DNA from: Actinomycetes bacterium
Lineage (GTDB): Bacteria; Actinomycetota; Actinomycetes; Mycobacteriales; Mycobacteriaceae
Assembly (NCBI GenBank): GCA_023417985.1
Contig: JAEZDV010000108.1
Coordinates: forward strand, 1 to 28,494
DNA length: 28,494 nt
Direction: 5' to 3'
Part shown: positions 14,803 to 21,470 of the stretch, piece after piece
How positions within the stretch are numbered: the stretch's first letter is position 1
Layout of the letters: every line of letters begins with the position of its first letter
Program-made: the position numbers and the translations under genes
The notes under the pieces: model-generated
What the model saw: the letters and a program-made list of their open reading frames with translations, nothing else
Told to the model about the DNA's origin: nothing
Databases searched by the model: none

Positions 14803-15548
14803 GATCGGATCACCTGTCCGCCGTCCACGTTGAAGATCTGCCCGGTCACCCAGCCCGCCTCGTCCGACAGCAGGAACAGGCACATGCCGACCAGGTCCTC
14901 AGGGGTGCCCATTCGTTTGAGAGGCAGCCGCTTGATCATGTCCGCGACCATTTTGGGTGGGGTGGTGTTGCGGGTGGCCTCGGTGTCGGTCGGGCCGGGT
15001 GCGATCGCGTTGATCCGGATGTTCGACCCACCGAGTTCCACGGCGAGCTGCTGGGTCAGGCCGTTGATCCCCACCTTCGCGAGGCCGTAGAATCCGGAGT
15101 AAACCCATGCGGCCGTAGATGATTGGTTGACGATCGACCCGCCTTCGGCCGACATGTGCGGCCACACCGCCCGGGTGACGTTGAGGGCGCCGTCGAGATT
15201 GACGCTCATGAATTTCTTGTAGTAGTCCCACGGGACGGTGAGGAGCAGGTCGAGTTTCATGCCGCCGTAGATCGCGGCGTTGTTGACCACGTGGTCGATG
15301 CGACCGTACTTCTCGACGGTCGCCGCGGCCAGAGCCTCCGTGGACACCGGATCGGATACGTCGACGGGGACGAAGGCCGCGCTGCCGCCGTCGGCGACGA
15401 TCTGCTTGGCGACCTGCTCACCGAGTTCGGTGTTGAGATCGGCGATCACCACGTTCGCGCCTTCGGACGCGAGGGCGCGCGCGTAGGCCTCCCCGATGCC
15501 CTGCGCTGCGCCGGTGACGATCGCCGTACGGTCGGTGAATTTGGCCAT
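14799..15548 (-). CDS. Short-chain dehydrogenase/reductase (Rv0769-like)
   Basis: This 249-residue classical SDR has the cofactor motif TGAAQGIG (residues 12-19), DLN at the end of strand 2 (suggesting NAD(H)), NNAA, the catalytic Ser in NQSSTAAW and the Tyr-x-x-x-Lys in YGLAKVG. The PG motif (APGPTDTEA) and C-terminal VTGQIFNVDGG are typical. It interconverts an alcohol and a ketone on a small or steroid-like molecule. The ATG at 15548 follows AAAGGA. It is the second gene of the aldA operon, 35 bases after aldA, and overlaps the next gene by four bases. Position and length match Rv0769 as remembered. Confidence 0.92.
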   Translation of the reverse strand: MAKFTDRTAIVTGAAQGIGEAYARALASEGANVVIADLNTELGEQVAKQIVADGGSAAFVPVDVSDPVSTEALAAATVEKYGRIDHVVNNAAIYGGMKLDLLLTVPWDYYKKFMSVNLDGALNVTRAVWPHMSAEGGSIVNQSSTAAWVYSGFYGLAKVGINGLTQQLAVELGGSNIRINAIAPGPTDTEATRNTTPPKMVADMIKRLPLKRMGTPEDLVGMCLFLLSDEAGWVTGQIFNVDGGQVIRS

Positions 15549-15583
15549 CTTGTCGGTCCTTTCGATTCTGTGGGTTGCGGCGA

Positions 15584-17053
15584 TCAGCTCGCGGGCTCCG
15601 CGACCAGCTTGGTTTCGAGGTATTCCTCGAAGCCTGCGACGCCCATCTCACGGCCGATTCCGGACTGCTTGTACCCGCCGAACGGTGCGTCTGCCGCGTA
15701 CCAGATGCCGCCGTTCACGCCGAGGGTGCCGGTGCGCACCCCCGAGACGACCCGAGCGACGCGTTCGGGATCGGTGCCGTACACCGCACCGGACAGGCCG
15801 TAGGGGGAGTCGTTGGCGATGCGCACCGCGTCGTCGTCACCGTCGTGCGGGATCACGACGAGCACGGGACCGAAGATCTCTTCCTGTGCAGTCCGGGATG
15901 TGTTGTCCAGACCGGAGATCAGTGTGGGTTCGACGAAGAAACCGCGGTCGTGTTCGGCCGGTCGTCCACCGCCGACCACGATCGTGCCGCCTTCTTCCAC
16001 GGCGAGCCGGAGATAGCCCTCGACGCGTGCACGCTGGCGTTCGGAGATCAGGGGCCCGCAGACGGTGCCGGGGTCGCGGGGATCGCCGGGCCGCAGATTG
16101 CGCATCGTCTTCGCGGTGGCGGCCACCGCCTCGTCGTACTTGTCGCGGGGGACGACGAGGCGGGTCGTGATGGCGCACCCCTGGCCCGCGTGGGTGGACA
16201 CGGTGAACGCCGCCATCGAGCACGCGCTGCGCAGGTCTGCGTCGTCGAGCACGAGGAATGCCGATTTGCCGCCGAGTTCGAGGAAGACCTTCTTGAGGGT
16301 TTCGGCGGCGGCCCGCATCACCGCGCGGCCGGTCGCGGTGGATCCGGTGAACGAGATCAGGTCGACGCGCGGGTCCTCGGCGAGTTGCGCACCGAGGCGA
16401 TGGTCGCTCGAGGTCACGATGTTGAGGACACCGGGCGGGAAGTCGGTTTCCTCGGCGAGGACTTTTCCGACGAGCGCCGCGCACCACGGGGTATCGGGGG
16501 CGGGTTTGAGCACGACGGTGTTGCCCGCCGCGAGCGCCGGCCCGATCTTCGCGAAGTTGATCTGGTGCGGGAAGTTCCACGGCGTGATCGCGCCGACCAC
16601 ACCGGTGGCTTCTTTCAGCAGGTAGCGATGCGTGGGGATGCCCATCGGCTCGGCATTGCCGAGATCCTGTTTCCACGAGTAGTTCTCGGCGAGATCGGCG
16701 AAATACAGCAGATCGTCGATCGGTCCTTCGAGATGTGCAGCCGACGTGAGGAACAGAGGAGCCCCGACCTCGGCGACGGTGATCTGGCGTAGTTCCTCGA
16801 TGTGTCCGCGCAGGGCGTCGCGCAACTGGCGCAGGCATCGGGCGCGGAACGCGTGGTCGCGTGACCAGTCGGTGTCGTCGAACGCACGACGCGCCGCCTC
16901 GATCGCGGTGTCCATGTCGTCGGTGGTGGCGTCGGCCGCATGCCCGAGCAGTTCTTCGGTGCTCGGGTCGAACACCTCGAAGGTGCCGCCGCTGCCGGGT
17001 ACGAGCTTGCCGTCGATCAGAAGGGTGGAGCTGTCGGTGGGGCGAAGTGTCAT
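15584..17053 (-). CDS. aldA: NAD-dependent aldehyde dehydrogenase (Rv0768/AldA-like)
   Basis: The 489-residue enzyme oxidises an aldehyde to the acid with NAD(P). Features in order are the cofactor-domain segment GVVGAITPWNFPHQI with its conserved Asn, KPAPDTPW with the cofactor-binding Lys, FTGSTATGR, ELGGKSAF with the general-base Glu, and the nucleophile Cys293 in GQGCAITTR, then EEIFGPVLVV near the C-terminus. The length equals the 489 residues I recall for M. tuberculosis AldA. The ATG at 17053 is preceded by GAGGGAA. It opens the minus-strand operon and its promoter contains the 19-bp element shared with the cyp51 operon. It probably removes an aldehyde made by one of the P450s or dehydrogenases. 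Confidence 0.93.
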   Translation of the reverse strand: MTLRPTDSSTLLIDGKLVPGSGGTFEVFDPSTEELLGHAADATTDDMDTAIEAARRAFDDTDWSRDHAFRARCLRQLRDALRGHIEELRQITVAEVGAPLFLTSAAHLEGPIDDLLYFADLAENYSWKQDLGNAEPMGIPTHRYLLKEATGVVGAITPWNFPHQINFAKIGPALAAGNTVVLKPAPDTPWCAALVGKVLAEETDFPPGVLNIVTSSDHRLGAQLAEDPRVDLISFTGSTATGRAVMRAAAETLKKVFLELGGKSAFLVLDDADLRSACSMAAFTVSTHAGQGCAITTRLVVPRDKYDEAVAATAKTMRNLRPGDPRDPGTVCGPLISERQRARVEGYLRLAVEEGGTIVVGGGRPAEHDRGFFVEPTLISGLDNTSRTAQEEIFGPVLVVIPHDGDDDAVRIANDSPYGLSGAVYGTDPERVARVVSGVRTGTLGVNGGIWYAADAPFGGYKQSGIGREMGVAGFEEYLETKLVAEPAS

Positions 17054-17069
17054 CAGACGTTCCCTCGGT

Positions 17070-17094
17070 TCTGGACAGGTGTCTGGACTATAGT
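17070..17094. promoter_or_regulatory. Bidirectional promoter with 19-bp operator candidate (site 1)
   Basis: TCTGGAC, five bases, TCTGGAC (17070-17088) is both a 12-bp-period direct repeat and, at its core, a GACA-GG-TGTC dyad. It abuts ACTATAGT (17087-17094), which is its own complement and supplies a TATAGT -10 box in each direction. The plus start would be near 17101 and the minus start near 17080, inside the element. A protein bound here should affect both aldA and the divergent SDR. Confidence 0.7.
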
Positions 17095-17102
17095 TCGGGC
17101 AG

Positions 17103-18026
17103 ATGTACGACGCAATGGCCGGAACGGGGAACGTTATGGGGGAGCCGAATTCGACCGGGCTGTCCGGTCGGGGCGTGATCGTCACGGGGTCGAGCCGGGG
17201 TATCGGCCGGGCGGTTGCGCGGGAGTTCGGTGCGCGGGGCGCGGGGGTGGTCGTCAACGGCCGCGATCCCGCCACGGTGGAGGCGACGGTTGCCGAGATG
17301 GTCGCGGAAGGTGGACAGGCGGTCGGTGTCGCGGGATCGTCCGCCGCGCCGGGGGTCGCGGAGCGACTGCTCGAGACAGCGCTCGCGGAGTTCGGTTCGG
17401 TGGCAGCGCTCGTCAACTGCGCCGGTACGGCAGAGCCGGCCGGATCTTCCATTCTCGAGATCGACGATCGGCAGTGGCACGACCTGATCGACGCCCACCT
17501 GACCGGCACCTTCCGCACCTGCCGCGTCCTCGCCCCGTACTTCGTCGGGCAGGGCGGTGGTGCGATCGTCAACACCGGATCGTTCGCCTTTCTCGGCGAC
17601 TACGGCGGGACGGGATACCCCGCCGGCAAGGGCGCCGTGAACAGCCTGACCATGGCCGTTGCCGCGGAACTACGCGAACACGGCGTGCGGGCAAACGTCG
17701 TCTGCCCGGGAGCGCGCACGCGCCTGTCCACCGGCGACGACTACGAGCGGCAACTCACCCGCCTGCACGAGCGCGGTCTGCTCGACGACGTCTCGTACGA
17801 GGCGTCGCGTAATCCTGCTCCGCCCGAGTACGTCGCACCCCTCTACGTCTACCTCGCGAGCGCGCTGTCGCCGGACACCGGCGGAATCTTCGCGGGTTCG
17901 GGGTGCTTCGTCGGCCGGTTCGGCAAGCAGACACCGGCGCTGCTCGCCTGGCGCGACCACGACGAGGCGCCGCCGTGGACACCCGAGGAGATCGCCGAAT
18001 TCGTCCGGTGTGCTCCCGCGCGGTAA
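17103..18026 (+). CDS. Short-chain dehydrogenase/reductase, probably leaderless
   Basis: This 307-residue SDR has TGSSRGIGRAVA (near residues 28-39), NCAGT, the Ser region NTGSFAFLGDYGG and YPAGKGAVNSL with the Tyr-x-x-x-Lys pair. PGARTRLS follows, then a C-terminal extension (residues 265-307) ending in an acidic helix (TPEEIAEF). It is expected to oxidise or reduce a hydroxyl or keto group on a hydrophobic substrate. The TATAGT box at 17089-17094 puts the transcript start 1-2 bases before the ATG at 17103, so the message appears leaderless. A later ATG at 17136 after GGGGAA is an alternative. It is divergent from aldA and is not part of the M. tuberculosis cyp51 locus as I remember it. Confidence 0.88.
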   Translation: MYDAMAGTGNVMGEPNSTGLSGRGVIVTGSSRGIGRAVAREFGARGAGVVVNGRDPATVEATVAEMVAEGGQAVGVAGSSAAPGVAERLLETALAEFGSVAALVNCAGTAEPAGSSILEIDDRQWHDLIDAHLTGTFRTCRVLAPYFVGQGGGAIVNTGSFAFLGDYGGTGYPAGKGAVNSLTMAVAAELREHGVRANVVCPGARTRLSTGDDYERQLTRLHERGLLDDVSYEASRNPAPPEYVAPLYVYLASALSPDTGGIFAGSGCFVGRFGKQTPALLAWRDHDEAPPWTPEEIAEFVRCAPAR

Positions 18027-18033
18027 CCGCGGG
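18015..18033. terminator. Small hairpin between convergent genes
   Basis: CCCGCG and CGCGGG flank a 7-base loop, with an inner CGCGGT-A-ACCGCG dyad overlapping the SDR stop codon. The next gene ends on the other strand 5 bases further on. It is a possible bidirectional terminator without a T-tract. Confidence 0.4.
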
Positions 18034-18037
18034 ACGA

Positions 18038-18868
18038 TCAGAAGACGCGCAGGCCGAGGCGGCGCCGCAGTCGCATGTCCAGCAGATAGACCCGCCACGG
18101 CAGTCCCCACAGCCCCGGGGTGAAGCGATGCACCCTGCGGAGGTTCCCCAGGTACCGATCGAACCTGCGTTGATCGGTGGCGGTCCACTCGTAGTGCATG
18201 AGTTCCCGGAACTCCGGCGGCAGGGCTCCGCGCGTGATCAGTTCGAACGATCGCCCGAACACGCGGTGGATCAGGTGGCCGAGGACCCCCAGTCGGATCT
18301 CGAGAAAGCTGAGTTCGGCGAGGTGGGTGAGGTAGGTGCGGACGTCGTCGTTCATGGCGATGCTGTCCACTCCGGTGCGCCAGAGGTCGTCGTACTCCTG
18401 ACGGGTGGTGGGCCAGGAACCGGGGCGCACGTTCAGCGTGGTGCCGAGGGTCGCGCCGTCGCGCAGTATGCGCCGGAACTCGTCCTCACCGAGTGGTCCG
18501 TGCAGAAATTCGTGCTGGTCGACGAAGTACTTCAGCAGGCACACGGCGACCCACAGCTGGAGTGCCGGGGAGTTGGCGCTGTAGGCGACCGCAGCCCCCG
18601 GCGGGGACACCACGTGAGCGTGGATGCGCCGCAAGGATTCTCGAACGTAGGCGCGGTCGTCGTCGTTACCGTATGCCGCGACGGCGAGATACGCGCCGGT
18701 GGTCCGCGCGCGTTTGAGGGGATGGAGGTCGGCGCGACCGGAGTCCACGGTGCTGTCGAGCACGCCCTGTCCCACGCTCGGGAGAGCCAACTGCATGATC
18801 ACGTTCGCCGCATTGATCGTGCCGCCGAGCGGCGAGACCAGATCCCCGAGGGAGCGGATGGCAGGCAT
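18038..18868 (-). CDS. MpaB/rubber-oxygenase-like protein (DUF2236)
   Basis: This 276-residue protein looks like the ER-bound-oxygenase/MpaB/Lcp family, many of which bind heme b through conserved histidines and cleave isoprenoid chains. Family-like features are the RARTTGAYLAVAAYGNDDD segment, a helix with RIHAHV, then AYSANSPALQLWVAVCLLKYFVDQHEFL (near 92-120), and an Arg-rich C-terminus. In actinobacteria such genes are abundant and mostly uncharacterised. Among three possible starts (18895, 18880, 18868), the ATG at 18868 is chosen because GGAGGACAAC precedes it. It follows the TetR gene by 31 bases on the same strand and is probably its cotranscribed target. Whether heme is bound cannot be told here. 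Confidence 0.72.
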   Translation of the reverse strand: MPAIRSLGDLVSPLGGTINAANVIMQLALPSVGQGVLDSTVDSGRADLHPLKRARTTGAYLAVAAYGNDDDRAYVRESLRRIHAHVVSPPGAAVAYSANSPALQLWVAVCLLKYFVDQHEFLHGPLGEDEFRRILRDGATLGTTLNVRPGSWPTTRQEYDDLWRTGVDSIAMNDDVRTYLTHLAELSFLEIRLGVLGHLIHRVFGRSFELITRGALPPEFRELMHYEWTATDQRRFDRYLGNLRRVHRFTPGLWGLPWRVYLLDMRLRRRLGLRVF

Positions 18869-18899
18869 GTTGTCCTCCATCTGACGACGGTTCATCCAG

Positions 18900-19511
18900 T
18901 TATACCGGCTCGTTTCGTCCCGTGCGCGCATCTCCGAGGGGAACGCTCGCGAGGACCCCGCGCACCACCGTCTCGTAGATCCGGTCGAGATCCGGCTCAC
19001 TGCCGAGAAATCCGTTGCCTTCGAGCGTCGCGAACCCGTGCAGCGCCGCGAACATGCTGATGGCGACCTCGAGCGCCTCGTCCTCGGGCACTCCACACGA
19101 GGACAGCATCGTCCGCAGGGCGACGTTGGCATCGAGTGCCGCGCCGACGAGGGCATCGCGGTCGACCGGCGCGGCGGTGAGTGCCCGGTAGAGGCGGGGA
19201 TGCTCGACCGCCCATGCCCGGTGGGCGTCGATCAGGGCACGCAGGCCGTCGATCCCGCTGCGGCCCATCGCCACCTCGCGGAGGTGGAGACCGAGATCGG
19301 TCATCGCCCGCACCTGGATCGCGGAGCGGACGTCGTCGAGATTGCGGACGTGGTTGTAGAGGGAGGCTGTGGCAATCCCCAGACTGCTCGAAAGGGTGCT
19401 CATGCCGAGCTGCTCCCAGCCGGCATCCTCGACGATCCCGAGCGCAGCCTCGAGGACCTTCTCGCGCGTGAGGGTGCGTCGCCGGACGGGCCGGGAATTG
19501 TCACGTGCCAT
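18900..19511 (-). CDS. TetR-family regulator with WHG-type C-terminal domain, leaderless
   Basis: The 203-residue regulator has its helix-turn-helix at residues 14-58 (LTREKVLEAALGIVEDAG, then MSTLSSSLGIATASLYNHVRNLDDV). The C-terminal ligand domain carries AHRAWAVEHPRLYRALT, characteristic of the TetR WHG class. On the minus strand TAGAAT is followed by six bases and then the ATG at 19511, so the predicted transcript begins at the start codon. It shares the intergenic region with the divergent P450 at 19600, where TCAAAC and GTTTGA lie 11 bases apart and are a likely autoregulatory operator. It is cotranscribed with the MpaB-like gene. Confidence 0.88.
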   Translation of the reverse strand: MARDNSRPVRRRTLTREKVLEAALGIVEDAGWEQLGMSTLSSSLGIATASLYNHVRNLDDVRSAIQVRAMTDLGLHLREVAMGRSGIDGLRALIDAHRAWAVEHPRLYRALTAAPVDRDALVGAALDANVALRTMLSSCGVPEDEALEVAISMFAALHGFATLEGNGFLGSEPDLDRIYETVVRGVLASVPLGDARTGRNEPV

Positions 19512-19536
19512 GAAGTTATTCTAAGGGCCTTCCGCA

Positions 19537-19559
19537 TCAAACGAAGACCTGTAGTTTGA
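19537..19559. promoter_or_regulatory. Dyad operator candidate between TetR and P450 genes
   Basis: TCAAAC, eleven bases, GTTTGA form a 6-bp dyad in the 88-base divergent gap. A TAGTTT -10-like hexamer for the plus strand (19552-19557) overlaps it, and the TetR -10 box lies 17-22 bases to the left. This is consistent with repression of both genes by the adjacent TetR. Confidence 0.5.
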
Positions 19560-19599
19560 AGGTCACACACATTCGGATATTCACGACGAGGGTGCCGGC

Positions 19600-20820
19600 A
19601 TGACCACCTCCCGTATCGATCTCAAGAACCCCGACCTCTATCTCGAGGGGGTTCCGCACGAATATTTCTCCCGGCTTCGCCGCGAATGCCCGGTCCCCCG
19701 GCAACCGGAGGAGGGCGGTGCGTTCTGGGCGGTCACCAAGCATGCCGATGTTGTGGCCGTCTCCCGCGACAGTGTCACGTTCTCGTCCGCGCTGGGCACC
19801 ACCCAGATCGACGATTTCGACGAGGAGACCCGCCTCAAGCAGGCGACGATGCTCATCAATCTGGATCCACCGGACCACACGAGGCTGCGGCAGCTGGTCA
19901 GCCGCGGATTCACGCCCCGCATGGTCAAGACCCTCGAGGCGCACATCCGAGAGGTCTGCAACCGGATCGCCGACGAGGTGATCGAGGCCGGCCGCGACGA
20001 CACGATCGTGGATTTCGTCCCTCTCGTCGCGGCGCCCCTGCCTCTCGAGGTGATCGCCGAACTGCTCGGCGCGCCGGCGGAGGACGTCGGCAAGCTGTAC
20101 GACTGGTCGAACCGGATGATCGGATGGGACGACCCCGAATACGGGAGTTCCCAGGAGGACGGCGAGCAGGCAGCGGCGGAGGTCTTCCTGTACGCCAACG
20201 AGATTGCGGCCCGGAGGCGGGTCGAACCACGAGACGACATCATCTCGAAACTGGTTCGTCCCGACGAGAACGGCGACACCTTGTCGGAGGTCGAATTCGA
20301 CATGTTCTTCGTGTTGCTCGTGATCGCGGGCAACGAGACGACCCGCAACGCGATCTCCGGCGGAATGCAGGCCTTCATGGACCATCCCGACCAGTGGAGG
20401 CGACTGCAGGAGCGGCCGGAACTGATCGACAGCGCTGTGGAGGAGATCCTGCGCTGGGTGAGCCCCGTGCTGGGGTTCCGCCGCACCCCGACCTGTCCGG
20501 CGTCGGTCGGGGGCCAGGCCGTCGAGCGCGGCGACAAGGTGGTCGTGTACTACCCGAGCGCGAATCGGGACGAGGACGTCTTCGAGAACGCGCAGGTCTT
20601 CGATATCGGGCGTGAACACAACCCGCACGTCGCCTTCGGGGGGAGCGGCGTGCACTTCTGCGTCGGGGCTCATCTCGCGCGTCTCGAACTGCGCGTGATG
20701 TTCGAGACTCTGGCGACGCGTCTCGACCGGGTCGAATCGGCTGGACCCGTGCGCCGGTTGAGGTCGAACTTCATCAACGGGATCAAGGCGATGCCCGTCC
20801 GGATCCACCCGCGCGGGTGA
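19600..20820 (+). CDS. Cytochrome P450, CYP125/CYP124/CYP142-like
   Basis: This 406-residue soluble P450 oxygenates a hydrophobic substrate using electrons from a ferredoxin. The I-helix motif is VIAGNETTRNAI, the K-helix EEILRW has the E-x-x-R pair, and the heme ligand is Cys354 in FGGSGVHFCVG. That loop has the same length as remembered CYP125 and CYP124 loops (for example FGGTGAHYCIG). Other close resemblances to CYP125 are WSNxMxGxxDPEY, HPDQW, RWxxPVxxFxRT and the C-terminal LRSxFxNGIKxMxV. These relatives hydroxylate the omega-carbon of sterol or methyl-branched side chains, so a sterol or isoprenoid tail is the likely substrate. The ATG at 19600 follows GAGGG. It is divergent from the TetR/MpaB pair and 68 bases before the next TetR gene. 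Confidence 0.88.
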   Translation: MTTSRIDLKNPDLYLEGVPHEYFSRLRRECPVPRQPEEGGAFWAVTKHADVVAVSRDSVTFSSALGTTQIDDFDEETRLKQATMLINLDPPDHTRLRQLVSRGFTPRMVKTLEAHIREVCNRIADEVIEAGRDDTIVDFVPLVAAPLPLEVIAELLGAPAEDVGKLYDWSNRMIGWDDPEYGSSQEDGEQAAAEVFLYANEIAARRRVEPRDDIISKLVRPDENGDTLSEVEFDMFFVLLVIAGNETTRNAISGGMQAFMDHPDQWRRLQERPELIDSAVEEILRWVSPVLGFRRTPTCPASVGGQAVERGDKVVVYYPSANRDEDVFENAQVFDIGREHNPHVAFGGSGVHFCVGAHLARLELRVMFETLATRLDRVESAGPVRRLRSNFINGIKAMPVRIHPRG

Positions 20821-20851
20821 CGAATTCGGTGGGCAGTGCCCGTCGTCGGCA

Positions 20852-20897
20852 TTGCCGGACGAGTATTGCCGTAGTAATGTCCAGACACGTGTCCAGA
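20852..20897 (+). promoter_or_regulatory. Promoter and 19-bp operator candidate (site 2) of the cyp51 operon
   Basis: TTGCCG (20852-20857), a 17-base spacer and TAATGT (20875-20880) form a strong promoter with a predicted start near 20887. The operator spans 20879-20897: GTCCAGA, five bases, GTCCAGA, with a perfect GACACGTGTC core. It overlaps the -10 box, the transcription start and the first codons of the TetR gene. In the opposite orientation it matches the site at 17070-17088 in 18 of 19 bases. Confidence 0.72.
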
Positions 20898-21467
20898 AAT
20901 GTGAATCTCGAATCGACTCGCCGCCGCCTGACCGAGAGGCAGGCGGATACCGTCCAGCGGCTCACTCAGGCCGCGGTCGAGGTGTTGCGCGAAGAGGGGT
21001 TTGCAGGACTGACCGTCAGGATGGTCGCCTCGCGCGCGGGCGTCGCGCCGGCAACGGCGTACACGTACTTCTCGTCCAAGGAACACCTCGTCGCCGAGGT
21101 CTTCTGGCGGCGACTGGCCACCGAACCCGCGGTCGAGACCGCGCCGGGCGAGGCGAACCGCGCGGACCGTGTGGCGGCAGTGCTCCGTGGGATCGCGCTG
21201 CTCATGTCCGACGAACCGGAACTCGCGGCAGCCGTCACCAGTGCGCTTCTGGGCCAGGATCCGGACGTGAAGCATCTGCGAGGACGTATCGGGCTCGACA
21301 TTCGGGAGCGGCTCTCCGCCGCGCTCGGTCCGGGCGCGGACCCCGACGAACTCGAAGCACTCGAACTTCTCTACGCCGGTGCCCTCGTGCGCGCCGGTAT
21401 GGGATACGGCACCTACGAAAAGCTCGCCGACAGGTTGGAAGTCTCAGCCCGACTTTTATTGGAGTGA
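20889..21467 (+). CDS. TetR-family regulator of the cyp51 operon (Rv0767c-like)
   Basis: The protein is about 192 residues. Its helix-turn-helix is in the first 60 residues (ADTVQRLTQAAVEVLREEGF, then VRMVASRAGVAPATAYTYFSSKEHLVAEVF). A helical ligand domain follows, with LLMSDEPELAAAVTSALL and a C-terminal dimer helix. The start is uncertain. The ATG at 20877 lies inside the -10 box, so it cannot be used from this promoter; the GTG at 20889 coincides with the predicted transcript start (leaderless), and a GTG at 20901 is also possible. It is the first gene of the cyp51 operon, with the P450 starting 3 bases after its stop. In M. tuberculosis the homologue is next to cyp123 and divergent from aldA; I infer control of both operons through the shared 19-bp element. 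Confidence 0.88.
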   Translation: MSRNVNLESTRRRLTERQADTVQRLTQAAVEVLREEGFAGLTVRMVASRAGVAPATAYTYFSSKEHLVAEVFWRRLATEPAVETAPGEANRADRVAAVLRGIALLMSDEPELAAAVTSALLGQDPDVKHLRGRIGLDIRERLSAALGPGADPDELEALELLYAGALVRAGMGYGTYEKLADRLEVSARLLLE

Positions 21468-21470
21468 CGC

